Source: Ancylostoma caninum
Taxonomy: Eukaryota; Nematoda; Chromadorea; Rhabditida; Ancylostomatidae
Direction of reading: 5' to 3'
DNA: 64,000 nt
Assembly: GCA_037903475.1 (NCBI GenBank)
Contig: JBAJFG010000621.1
Coordinates: forward strand, 1,178,001-1,242,000
Part shown: positions 12,521 to 23,100 of the stretch, piece by piece
Layout: the number at the start of each line of letters is the position of its first letter
Position numbering within the stretch: position 1 is the first letter of the stretch
Made by a program: the position numbers and the translations under genes
The notes under the pieces: model-generated
Seen by the model: the letters and a program-made list of their open reading frames with translations, nothing else
The model's database searches: none
Told to the model about the DNA's origin: nothing

Positions 12521-13887
12521 CGTTAGCATCAATCCATTGTGTATCGGTGTTCGAATACATCTGTATTGGCATTTCACCTCAGGGGTTATACACAGGCGTT
12601 TCTCACACTTATCGCGGGAAGTGATTGTCCGTTCGGGGCGAATTCTTAGGGAATCATGCGGTCGACAATCTCTACGACGGCCTTATTCCACTGTTGTAAT
12701 GTTCCTCCTGTCTGCTGCTAATCACTACATGTAGTAAGATTCAGCCCACCACTCTATTCATTTTTTAAACCTGCTGGATACTTTCAAAAATGATTTCTAG
12801 GCTTGCTTCGGTGACAAATTGTGGTTTTTGAGTTTGAGGAACATTACATTGATAGCAACCGCTCGACGCTGCCTGACGCCCAAGGAAGCCGTGGGGGCTG
12901 CGGACCTTGGCGTGACCGACCTTCGCTGCAGACTCTGGTGCAAACCTGACCCATGTCGACCCAGTCGTTTCAAAACGAGGGAAACAGGCCGGCGGGCTTC
13001 TAGAGACAGCGCGTCTGCGGCGTGCTTGGCACATGCACCGAAACCATCAGATGGTGCCGCCGCTTGATTCCATTCCGATTTCCAGCATGGCCAAGACTGG
13101 TTACCTTTAGCCGGCCAGATTCTGCCGCTGGCACGACTCTTGACACAGTTGATCTGGCTGTCGATCCCCGCGCCAATTCGTCTCCACACGAGTGCTCTGC
13201 GATCGCACACATGCTTTTGGCCTTAGTAGGTACTGTTCCACGCTTGCTTCGAGGGTGTTTGGTCTGTTTTGATGAGCAAGGAGATGTCAGCTGCTTTGGT
13301 AAAAAGATTAGAATCACGAGAGGGGATATGAGAATTTTCAGAGATCCAGCATCGATTCGGAAAAAAGCGAAGTAGTCAGGCACTCGAAAGTGGCTAGAAA
13401 TGTTCAAAAATGGACTCGAATCCGAGGAATCGATTCGCATCTTCGAAATGGTAGAGAGCAACGTAATTGAGGAGAGCGAATAGAATGCGGCGTTACTGCA
13501 AACGGTAATTATGTGTCTTGCTGACTAAATACTTGCATCTCTCATACAGAAATAGAAACAGCGAAAACAGCAAAACAGCCGTGTTGCAGTAACGCGGCAA
13601 TAGCGAGTGAAATTCATATGATAGTGAAAAAAATTCAGACATCAAGAAAAGTGTAGCAACGAAGATATAGACTGAAGCAACCTTCGAATTCAATTGAAAC
13701 GCACGTGGTTATTTGTTCCTTGTTCTTCATTAGCTGTTTCTGGGGGTAAGGTGTCGTTGTTTCTGAAAAGCTGATTTTGTCGGACGACCCGGAAAACACG
13801 AGCGGAAACATCTGTTTTTGGGCAGTTACAAGTCTGTATTACCTTCTCCTGCCTTGCTACAAGATCGCAAACCACTGAATAGGTGAA
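12521..13887. other. Intergenic stretch with a GC-rich, possibly repeat-derived block
   Basis: Between about 12840 and 13260 the sequence becomes G+C rich and is open in several frames on both strands at once. That pattern fits composition rather than coding, or a decayed repeat. No splice-consistent exon chain, catalytic motif or terminal repeat was found. Confidence 0.3.
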
Positions 13888-13889
13888 AT

Positions 13890-13928
<39 letters not shown>

Positions 13929-14597
13929 TTTTAATGCACTCAAAGGTGCGCCGATGAAAAAGAAAAAAAAACGTACAACGCAAAACAAAACGAAGTTAAT
14001 GCAGCACTCCCTGTACCATCCCTTTTAATCAACAGCACGCCATCTATTACGTTAAGTCGAAATGTCTGCTTGATTGTATATCACCGAGGCAGTGTCCGCA
14101 CCAAGTTGTTGAAAGTGGCCAGTTTAAGTTCGACAGCACACATTCAGGAATAAGCGAAAAGGCATAGACCGTTTATGCCAGGCCGAAGCAATGGAGAGAT
14201 GCCTCCACTCACTCGGTCTGTCGCGAGTAGCCCAAGGGTGCATTTTCGGAAGCTAGGTATTCTCCTCCCTAGCAATGCATCCCTGGGTAGCCTGACTACG
14301 GTTTTCCTTAACGACAATGTTTACAGTGTACTGACAACCAGGTAAAACAGCGGCCTTGAGCGTTGGTGGTTGGCGCTGGCGGGTAGATACCATGAGGCTA
14401 ATTGAATAACGATTAATTTTCTAATTTGAGTGTGCTTACTGGCCATTTTGGAAGGGTACAGGGGAAACCAACAAAAAACCAATATATATATATGAGAGTT
14501 AGTAACCGATCCAGTAATGGGTTAGTTTACCAACAAACACATGGAGTAACAAAATACAAGAGTATCAGGTGCGGATCGAATAACCAAAGCAAGCACC

Positions 14598-16286
14598 TCA
14601 ACTAGATCCAGGGCTTCCAAGACTAACGTTCCCTAGGATGGTTTCCATAAGATTATAACACTTCAAAGACTTCTTAAATGAAAAAGAATTCTTACAGACC
14701 ATCAAGCTGCGTGGTAGTTTGTAGAACCATCTAGCAGTTCGGATGAAGAAATCTCTCTGTGCATGCATTTGAGAACTCTTACTAAAGTGGTGGAAGTGAA
14801 TGGAAAACCCCCCTAAACGGTCATGGGAAGGCTTGAAAACCCAATATTTTGAAGGTTTTAGTCTGGTTTCTCCCTTGTAGATTCTAAAGGCTAACACTAA
14901 ATCATGAATGATTCTTCTATACAATAGGGTTTGCAAGTTTAGTATCCTTAAACGGTTCGTATAGCTAGGCAAGGCCTGAGGATATTCAGGATTGGGAAAC
15001 GAACGGTAGAACAGCATCTTGGTGAACTGTTTTTGAACTTTTTCGATCGTTTCAACATGTTTTTTCACATGCGGGTTCCAAACTTGGCATGCATATTCGA
15101 GATGCGGTCGCACATAGCTCTTGTAAAGTTTTACCAAAATTTTTGGGTCGGTAACGCTGGTGCTACGAAAAATCATATACAGTGCAGCAAATGCGCGGCG
15201 GTTCACAGTTTGTATATGCGAGTCTAGTTTCAAAGTGTTCTGAATGACAACACCTAAATCTGTAACTGCAGTCTTAGTCTTCAGAACAACGCCACCATGA
15301 GAGAATTCCGTAGGAGCATCCTTTCCAATGTGCAAAACGGCCGTTTTAGCAATATTTACGCTTATATCCCATGCTTTTCCCCACTTTGTCATACTATCAA
15401 TGGACTTCTGCAGGGCTGCTTTAACCAACCCCCTAGTCTTGTCATCGTATTCCCCATAAACCTTAATATCGTCTGCATACATGACAACATGAACGTCAGG
15501 ATGTGTTTTAAGTATTCGAGGCAACTCCGCCGTGTACACGACAAACAAGAGAGGGGATAAAACGCCTCCCTGCGGAAGACCACTGGTGCATTTGTGTTTT
15601 TCCGAATAGTTCTTATTCAACTTGACAGTAAAGGATCGGTTTACTAGGTAAGATCTGAACCATTCTAACGAGGATCCCCTTACACCTATGCTTTCTAATT
15701 TCAGTAGTAATTTGTTGTGATTTATCCTGTCAAATGCTTTGGAAAGATCAAAATAAGTGACGTCAACTCCCCGCCCGCAGCTAACAGCCTTTATCCAGTC
15801 ATGCATGCAATCAACCAGTTGTGTAACTGTTGAAGCTCCCTCGACGAAACCATGTTGCTCAATAGGTAAGACGTGGAAACGCTTCAACCAAGTCAATAGC
15901 TTGTCTCTTATGATTTTTTCAAGAACCTTACATGCCGTAGGTAAGATGCTTATGGGTCGAAATTCAGTAACTGACGAAGCCTTACTCTTTTTTGGAATAG
16001 CTGTTACAAGTGCCTCTTTCCAAATATTTGGAACCTCACAGCAGAGGATACTAATGTTGAAAATGTGAGCGAGGGGCACACACAAAGAATCCGCACAACG
16101 TTTGAATAAGATTTGAGGTAATCCATCGAAACATTCTGTCAAGGAGGGTTTAAGACGTTTAAGGTAATATCTTACGTCTGATGGACTGACGTAGGGTAGT
16201 TTAAAGCAGTGTGGAATAAAAAAAAGGAAGCTCGGGAATAGCGGATTCATTCGAGTGAGCGAAAGTGCTCGCAAAAAATTTTGCAA
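14598..16286 (-). CDS. Reverse transcriptase part of CR1-like ORF2 (copy 1)
   Basis: A 562-codon frame. Reverse transcriptase motifs are in order: FRPISIL (109-115), catalytic Asp180 in YFDLSKAFD, GLPQGGVLSP (from 236), and the YADD box (270-273). The thumb and C-terminal region continue to HFHHFSKSS-type tail sequence typical of CR1-like proteins. It should be fused to the endonuclease frame upstream, but lies in another frame; the switch falls in the overlap 16201-16286, near an A8 run at about 16218-16225 (read on plus). One indel there would reunite the frames. No other break is seen, so the copy is young or under-mutated. Confidence 0.92.
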   Translation of the reverse strand: MQNFLRALSLTRMNPLFPSFLFFIPHCFKLPYVSPSDVRYYLKRLKPSLTECFDGLPQILFKRCADSLCVPLAHIFNISILCCEVPNIWKEALVTAIPKKSKASSVTEFRPISILPTACKVLEKIIRDKLLTWLKRFHVLPIEQHGFVEGASTVTQLVDCMHDWIKAVSCGRGVDVTYFDLSKAFDRINHNKLLLKLESIGVRGSSLEWFRSYLVNRSFTVKLNKNYSEKHKCTSGLPQGGVLSPLLFVVYTAELPRILKTHPDVHVVMYADDIKVYGEYDDKTRGLVKAALQKSIDSMTKWGKAWDISVNIAKTAVLHIGKDAPTEFSHGGVVLKTKTAVTDLGVVIQNTLKLDSHIQTVNRRAFAALYMIFRSTSVTDPKILVKLYKSYVRPHLEYACQVWNPHVKKHVETIEKVQKQFTKMLFYRSFPNPEYPQALPSYTNRLRILNLQTLLYRRIIHDLVLAFRIYKGETRLKPSKYWVFKPSHDRLGGFSIHFHHFSKSSQMHAQRDFFIRTARWFYKLPRSLMVCKNSFSFKKSLKCYNLMETILGNVSLGSPGSS

Positions 16287-17421
16287 GTGCTATTGCTTTA
16301 TCTGAATCAGTAGTCATGACATCCCCATTGGAGTCCATTATGGCTCCGAAAGTTCTGTACATCATTTTAGACCCAATATAAGCATACAAACGTTTTGAAT
16401 TATTCCGGCGGGCAAGTCGATGTTCATAATTGGCTAAGAAACGTTTAATATGGAACCCAATGTCCTTGCATACTTTCTTGTACAATGGTGACTCAAGAAT
16501 AAAATCTAAAGCATTAAAAAGTCTCTCTTTTTGCAAAAGTAGAGAGCCAATGTGGCTCGGGTACTTGAAAAGCGATGATCTTGGGAAGGTAAAAGGTGTG
16601 TTCTTGGAAAGAAGGTCATATATAATCAGACAAAATCTGTAGTAAACATCAGATGGGCACGTATACTGGTCAAAGATCGATAGCCAATCAACTGTACTCA
16701 GTACGTGAGAGATTCTGTCAAAATTTGTCCCGGAAAAAACTGGCATTGGACAAAGCAAGGGCGGTGGAATAGCAGATTTCAGAGTGAATTTGACAAGATT
16801 GTGATCAGATCGGGAAAATGGAGGCAAAATTTGCACACTACTAACGTTTGAACCGCTAGAGAGGACCACATCAAGTATAGCCTCACCTCTTGTTGGTCGA
16901 TCAACCCACTGTGTGAAGCCAGCTTTAGCAAAAAAATTGGTGAAGTTCTTTCCTCTAGTGTAGGTAGATGCCCCAACTGATGAGCTCCAAAGCATGGGAA
17001 GGTTTAGGTCTCCAAGAATTATGGATTCATGAGGACAGCTAGTCAAAATGGAGAGTTGATCCAAAAGTGTATCATCGGAAGCGGTGTCCGAGTCGGGAGG
17101 CCTATAAACTAGTACCAAACGGGTTCTTCTAAAGGCTAAAGGTTCGTAAAGATCAAAAGCCAAAAGATCAGACTGACCGCAGGCGCTACTCTGGATCAGC
17201 TCCACAATCAATGAGCAACAAATCAATGCACACACTCCACCACCCTTTTTCCCATGCCTATCGGTTCGAAAAATGCTATAAGGAAGGTTTCCTACAACCT
17301 CCGAATCAGAGATTTTGTCATGAAGCCAAGATTCTGTGATACAAGTAATATCAGGCCTGTAATGAGAAAGAAGGTTGTGGAGCTCCAAAAGTTTGTTAGT
17401 CACAGAACGACTATTCAACAA
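16201..17421 (-). CDS. APE-type endonuclease part of CR1-like ORF2 (copy 1)
   Basis: The 406-codon frame begins MLNSRSVTNKLLEL and carries the endonuclease hallmarks CITESWL (catalytic Glu), VYRPPDSD, ILGDLNLP (GDxN) and SDHNLVKF (SDH). These residues nick the target DNA in elements of this type. After the endonuclease comes the linker (FAKFFAS-like segment) that normally runs straight into reverse transcriptase. Here the frame continues for about 30 codons past the frameshift and then stops. It starts 36 bases after the ORF1 stop, in a different frame, the usual spacing for a two-ORF element. Confidence 0.88.
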   Translation of the reverse strand: MLNSRSVTNKLLELHNLLSHYRPDITCITESWLHDKISDSEVVGNLPYSIFRTDRHGKKGGGVCALICCSLIVELIQSSACGQSDLLAFDLYEPLAFRRTRLVLVYRPPDSDTASDDTLLDQLSILTSCPHESIILGDLNLPMLWSSSVGASTYTRGKNFTNFFAKAGFTQWVDRPTRGEAILDVVLSSGSNVSSVQILPPFSRSDHNLVKFTLKSAIPPPLLCPMPVFSGTNFDRISHVLSTVDWLSIFDQYTCPSDVYYRFCLIIYDLLSKNTPFTFPRSSLFKYPSHIGSLLLQKERLFNALDFILESPLYKKVCKDIGFHIKRFLANYEHRLARRNNSKRLYAYIGSKMMYRTFGAIMDSNGDVMTTDSDKAIALAKFFASTFAHSNESAIPELPFFYSTLL

Positions 17422-17456
17422 AAAACATGTTAGGAAAACGGAACCTGGCGTTCCAA

Positions 17457-18020
17457 TCAGTTTGATTGGGATCCAGCATCAAGAGAAGTCCGATTTTTCT
17501 GAAAACGACACACCTGACTCGAGGGAAGACTTGAAACGGGGACGATTTCTCCCTTGTATACGACCATTCTGTCCTCGTAGGTTCTTGTCTCGTTCATTTG
17601 CTTGGCCTGGTCTCTGAGCCCTTTTTCTCGCCTCCTTTCCTCACTTGTCATGCTCCTTCGCACAAACACTTTACCATAGTTCTCTTTCTCCCTGAGCATT
17701 TTAGCTCTAGAAAGAACTGAGACCCAATGGCTCCTGGACGGCAGTTCCACTTTCATCAATCGGTTTTTACCCCTCTCAAACTTACCCATCCGAAACACCT
17801 TAACAGGCCGACACTCGACATCCAAAATATCCAGGATTTCACCTACCTTCCTTTCTGCATCCGCCTGCCGCTCACTTGCCTTAGCGTTCTCTGGAGCCTC
17901 AGGTAAACCCGCGATAACCACACTCCTGCCTCTGATTTCCTTCTCAACAGCTGCTCCACTTGCTTCCTCAATCCTGCACAGAATTTCTGTAGTAATGAAA
18001 TGGGCTAGATCGAGTAACAA
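17457..18020 (-). CDS. ORF1-like nucleic-acid-binding protein of CR1-like element (copy 1)
   Basis: A 187-codon frame starting MLLDLAHFIT. It contains the block RSVVIAGLPEAPENA, an aspartate/leucine-rich stretch (GEILDILDVE), a basic segment (RMGKFERGKNRLMKV) and a charged helix-like run MTSEERRREKGLRDQA. This arrangement is typical of ORF1 proteins of nematode and other invertebrate CR1-like elements, thought to coat the element RNA. Assignment rests on sequence pattern and position immediately upstream of the endonuclease; the true start could lie upstream of 18020. Confidence 0.7.
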   Translation of the reverse strand: MLLDLAHFITTEILCRIEEASGAAVEKEIRGRSVVIAGLPEAPENAKASERQADAERKVGEILDILDVECRPVKVFRMGKFERGKNRLMKVELPSRSHWVSVLSRAKMLREKENYGKVFVRRSMTSEERRREKGLRDQAKQMNETRTYEDRMVVYKGEIVPVSSLPSSQVCRFQKNRTSLDAGSQSN

Positions 18021-18417
18021 TTCTTGAAATGGAGGTTATCCTCTGTTGAGAAGGCGCGAAATGAAGCTACTAACTAGCTATTTTCGGCCTTGTCCGCACA
18101 GTTATCCTATCCAGTGCCAAAAGACCGGATAACGGTGCGGATAACGGACAGGCCACAACCTACGGATAACGGCGAAACGGACAACTGGATACGGAAAATC
18201 CGCTCATCCCTCGTGTACGACCGGTTGAGCACAAACGCGTGTATAAGGGAACACTGTGTCTCAGTTTGCACCCCATGCCGAAAGCGTAAGGTCGCGAATG
18301 TGCTAAAAATGATCCAAATAAGCAACGAAGAACAACAGGAAAAACACATCCCCATTTCCAACTCACGGATCTACTGTGGGGAGTCCCAGAAGATACATTG
18401 AACAAATGATCGAAATA

Positions 18418-19154
18418 TCATAGCACCGCGTCGCTAACGCCGAAGTGGATGGCAGAATTTCCGAAGCAAACGAGCTCCAGCTTCAACATTAGAACCGCAT
18501 TGTTGCGGTGGCACACATGCTTCAAAGAAAGTGCATTATCATCAGAAGGGCCGAAATCATAATCTTCGATTGAACATGACTCAAGATGGAGCGTCCAAGC
18601 ACAAGACACTGATATGGACGATTGAGAAGAAGAGATATGAAGGCGCAGATGAGAAGAATGAAGACAAAACAGAAGAAAAACAGTGCGAACAGCGTTGGTT
18701 TACGATGTTCTGAACGGAGTATACCAAAAGTCCAGTAATCTACATATTAAAAACTGCAGTAGAGGGCAATGAAAAAAGAAGAAGAGAAATGGGAACACAA
18801 ACGAAAAGACAGCAGACAAAACATAAGGGAAAAGCAACGATGGAGCCTCAATGGAGTACGCAGAAACTCCATACATGAAAATTTCCAAAGCATCCTTACC
18901 TCTAGCTTGGGGTAATTCTTCATGTCAATGAGAACAATGAGGTGTCCAGTGCGCGAGTTCGGTCCAAACCACTTCATTGTCGAAAACGAATCGTGAACTT
19001 GGCTTCTCCAGTTAACCGCAGCCTGAAAAACGGTTACATTCAAGTCAAAACGAGCAATCATGATAGTATAATCACACGGAACACGAAAGAAGGGAAAACA
19101 AACACGCACACGACGAATAGCTACACAAAAAAAACCAAGAAAAAAGGAGAACAT
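18418..19154 (-). CDS. Unidentified minus-strand gene, three candidate exons
   Basis: Candidate exon 1 (19154-19125) reads ATG plus a hydrophobic decapeptide (MFSFFLGFFC) ending in phase 0 at GTAGCT. Exon 2 (19022-18900, 41 codons) follows TTTTTCAG, is phase 0 at both ends and contains NWRSQVHDSFSTMKWFG and HLIVLIDMKNYPKLE. A terminal exon (18608-18418) follows ATATCAG and encodes segments such as SIEDYDFGPSDDNALSLKHV and ends GVSDAVL-stop. Exon 2 ends in phase 0 but the terminal exon needs phase 1, so a small exon between them is missing or one boundary is wrong. The frame is also open across exon 1 to 2 without splicing. The family is not recognised. The gene lies just beyond the 5' end of the CR1-like element. 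Confidence 0.35.
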
Positions 19155-19328
19155 GGTGAAGCGAATTCCGAAAATGGCCAGCCTCTTGCGAACGCATGCG
19201 GCATTTTCGAAATGCCCGCGACGACTCGGATTTGAAATCTGCATTGTCGTGATATCGTCTTTCCCTCGGGGCATACAATATAACGATACTGCCACTAATT
19301 TCCAGCACCATCGTTTAAGTATTTCCAT

Positions 19329-20079
19329 TTTTGGCCGATTTTTCGTGACCGCGACACTACATCAATAGCGGCTGCTAAAGTGCAGGCCTATTTCAGCATT
19401 ACTGCTCTCGGCAATCCACCTGATCGTGTGTTGCAGGGAGCGGTCGGTGGACGTGACAGGCCTCACCCACCGAGGCTACAGCTGCTCGAACGTCGCACTG
19501 AAATTTCAAATTGGTATCAGACGAGTCTGAAAGAGTGAAGCGCTGAACATCAAATGTCACCAAACATTGAACGTCACTCCCCCCCCCCCCCCTCCGTCCA
19601 ACCTGTTCAAGTTATCACACAGGGCACACACGCATTCAATATCTCTGCTTTTCTGGATGAAGTTGAATGCGTCACGCATTTCATACAGACGGCATTGATT
19701 GACGTGGAACAGGTCACCCTATACAAGGAAGTAGTTGTACATCCACATCCCGGATCCAGCAAAATCCCAGTCGCATTAATTTAAAAGCAGCATGACATTT
19801 ATAGAGGTGTGCATGTAGGCATTGAGCGGAACCTCCATCCGATCTGTTTCGACATAAAACCACCAATAACCATTGCTTGATAAGCTTTTCCGATGTACAA
19901 CTGAGCTTCAGTATACGTGCATGGCGTACGGTTTTCGGCTAAAAAATAATCGGAATGAATGCTGTATGCATCGTCCCATGCTCATCGATTCGTTACATAT
20001 TTGGCAGTTGGTGAAATCAGTCAATGATAGTTTCCTTGTCACAAACTAGCGTTACGAGCTTTTTTGGGAAGCTCGCCTG
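19329..20079. other. Upstream region of gene A
   Basis: No coding exon was found. A poly-C run lies near 19580. The last 100-150 bases resemble the sequence upstream of gene B (41.75-41.87 kb), so at least part of the promoter region was included in the duplication. Confidence 0.4.
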
Positions 20080-20087
20080 CATAAAAG
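20080..20087 (+). promoter_or_regulatory. TATA-like box of gene A (CATAAAAG)
   Basis: CCTGCATAAAAGAG precedes the candidate first exon by about 45 bases. The same string (CCTGCATAAAAGAG) occurs at 41861-41874, at almost the same distance before gene B exon 1, while the surrounding sequence has diverged. Conservation between the paralogues supports a core promoter. Confidence 0.55.
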
Positions 20088-20128
20088 AGTAGCGCCCACG
20101 CACAGCACACTAGTCTCATCCTGCTAGC

Positions 20129-23100
20129 ATGATCGCCATTTGGTTGGTAAGTCTTTTGTGCAACGATGTAGAATCTAGGATGAGCATTTGTATCTATAGG
20201 TTTAGACAGCTATCAGATAAAATATCGGCTCAGGAAGAATAGTGTTACTCATTAAGTTTTCATTTCATCCATGCTTTCCAGCAATTTTTGAAAAGGAGCT
20301 TGATTTTACGAGATCTTCCTGTGCCGGTCGAAGGGTGCCTTCTTCAGAGCAGGTTCTCAGTATCTGATGTATATTTGTACTAATTAGATAAGAGCTATTT
20401 CACATCCTACCGCTGCAACACAATGTGCCAAACAAGCAATAGATAAGCCTTGACAAACTGTGTTCTACACACAAGAAAGCCACCTATACATCCAAAAATA
20501 TAGTCGCCACCTCACCGCTTAACCAGCACAAGTTGTGGAGCATCAGTCGCCGTGATCATGCTTATGAATGTGAGTCGCACGGGAAGAAATTCTGTTGTGG
20601 AAGAAACTCTGAGGAGAGGTACACCAAATGCTTCAAGAACATGGATTTCTCAAACTTCTGCGAAAACCAAATATTGCACTCAAATGTCGATGTTGAAAGG
20701 ATCCACGCTTGTGAAATACCTATGTATACAACTCAAGATAGAAGAACGAATTTGTTGCCAGCAATGGAAAGTTGTGGAAATGTTCATCCTCACAAAAGAA
20801 AACTAGTAACTAAGGCTACAGTTCATATTGTATCAATCAATTCAAGACAAATTTTGGAACAGAAATGCAGCAATAAAAATCTATAATAGGGCATTCATCT
20901 CGGAGTAAACATCGCGTTGCAATACGTGCGCTAGCTGATCCATTTCAAATTTCAGTTGAAAGGAAACGTTATTAGCTGCTTGCACGTAGCCTTTGTACTG
21001 GGTCCTCCATTGCGCCGATGTTTACTCCGTGACAAATGCCATGTATATTGCACAAATCAAGCATAAATAGAACATTAATCCAAGAATCTGCACACTCAGT
21101 GAAGGCATGGCAGAACCGGATTGTCATTGTTCAGTCACACTATTACCCGATAAAAGAGGGCTATACGTTTTTATGTACGCATGATCTGATTTTTTTTTCT
21201 ATAATCAGCATTTCCGAAGAAGTAGATGGTGAATGAACAGATCTGAGACCTCTGCAGATTAAAAGAAGCCGTAAGAGTACGAATTACGATCTTAGGGCGT
21301 CGCCAGGCTGCCCGATAGCACTACCGCTATAGTCCTCGAAGACTGTAGCACCCTGCGTCGCCGTCGCTGGCGACTGTGAGATCAGTGCGTATTGACTGTG
21401 GGCGAAGCGTCGCGGCGGCCGTCGTCGCCAGCGACGATCGATCGCCAACATCGGCAGTCGCCGATGTTGGCGACTGTGGCGTGTGTGCATATAGATCCTA
21501 AGCGGTCGCCTACATTAGCGGCCGCCGTCGCCGGCGACGGCGACGCAGGGTGCTATACTCCTCAAGGAGTATAGCGGCTACCATACGGCTTCACGGCTGT
21601 CACGCGTTCTCTTCAGTGAGGATGTGCATGCCGCGTTGACCGACTTCATGAAAAGTCCTTTACTAATAGATGAGTGCGTCTTAAGCGCGACTGACGCACG
21701 CAGCTAACATAAATTCACCTATAGTCGCCGTCTGACCAATAAGCTTTTCAACTGTTTTAAGGAATGTGGTGTTTTGTTCTCTGTATTTCCTAAAATTTTT
21801 GTCTGATTGCGAGCATATACTGCGCGGGGTGCGGCATTCCATGTAAGAGAATGAAATACCATCATAAAATTATGCTGTTTCACATAGATGCTTCTATGCG
21901 TAGTTATCTATAATCCATAATTTAGTTGGCGTGGCTGCTCTGCTAGGGTGAAAATGGATGCGATGTTGTCCCGCTAAGATAAAGACGGACAAACGGCCGG
22001 TCGAACAAGAAAATAAGAGAACTGTTCACCCAAGGTAGTTTTCTGCAAAAATTTACATTGCTCATTGCAGGCGCCCATTATCGCACTACTGCAAGTTATC
22101 ACTGCTACTGAGACACCAAGTAGGGTTTCGTTAGAGACGCCACTTTTACAGGCATACATTAAGAAAAGCGGATTCTAAGATACATTACGTTCAGAATTTG
22201 GATGTAAGAATTCACTAATCTCTGACGAATGGCGAGAGAAAATGCTGACGCTCCACAATGATCATCGCAGAAAACTTGCGAAAGGAGAACAGATGGGGGA
22301 AACGAAGATGCTGCCTGTCGCGAGAAATATAAATTATCTGGTAAGTTGGTGCAAAGGTAGCACAGAAAATAAGCCTTTCATTGGTCATCGCTCAAATGCG
22401 ATAAGTACGAAATTATAGAGTGAATTCGTAATTATAAAATGCATTGAAATTCTCAGTCTGCTGAGCTAACTGTCGGTCTCAATAATAAAGTAGAACGAGA
22501 ACTCATAGCGAAGCACTTACCGTAGCATAATATCCATACTTTTCATTAACTGGCGTTCCATGCGTGTTGTGCGTGAGTAGGTTTACAGAATTCGCCATTT
22601 CTCCGAAACCAAGCTTAATCGTTGCATACAGCGCAGCGAGTTGAGTGTGAATGGCTGCAAATTTTTATATACGGAAGGTTGGGAAATTTCAATGCTATTG
22701 AACATTTGTATCAATCCTCCTTGAGTCATCCTTATTCGCATCGATCGCTTATAGCAGTTTTCGTTCCAGCTAAAACTAATAAGTTTGTTCCGTTATCAGA
22801 AGTCATGTAAAGTGATACGGAAAACGGATACGATATTGGAAGAGAGAATCGGAGGATTCAGGTGAAGGAACACTAAGAATAAAAGTAGGGCGACGTTTGC
22901 TAGTGTGGAACTGAGAAACGGGTACACAGAACACAGTAGGAGGAATTCGAAATTGAGACATTGTCTTAAAGTTTGCTCACAGTTCTTTCAAAAATCTGAA
23001 ACTAAGCGTATTCGAGTCTTCATGGAAATTCAGGACATAAAAAATGTTTGAAGGTCTCGATTTTTAATTTTTATATAGCTGAACAACAAAAGTTCTTAAA

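Larger units (their letters stand above)
13888..18020 (-). mobile_element. CR1-like non-LTR retrotransposon, near complete (copy 1)
   Basis: Read on the minus strand the element contains ORF1 (18020-17457), an apurinic-type endonuclease frame (17421-16201), a reverse transcriptase frame (16286-14598), about 670 bases of 3' UTR and a (TAAA)n tail at 13931-13888. The tail is preceded by GCACCTTTGAGTG, the same sequence that precedes the tail of copy 3 at 55.2 kb, so both belong to one family. Order, adjacency of ORF1 and ORF2 and the short tandem tail match the CR1/Jockey group. The 5' boundary is not defined and may extend some tens of bases beyond 18020. Confidence 0.9.

Noticed and set aside
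12797..13461. Overlapping long open frames on both strands in the GC-rich block
   Set aside because: Several frames are open at once, no splice-consistent chain, no recognisable motif; composition explains them.
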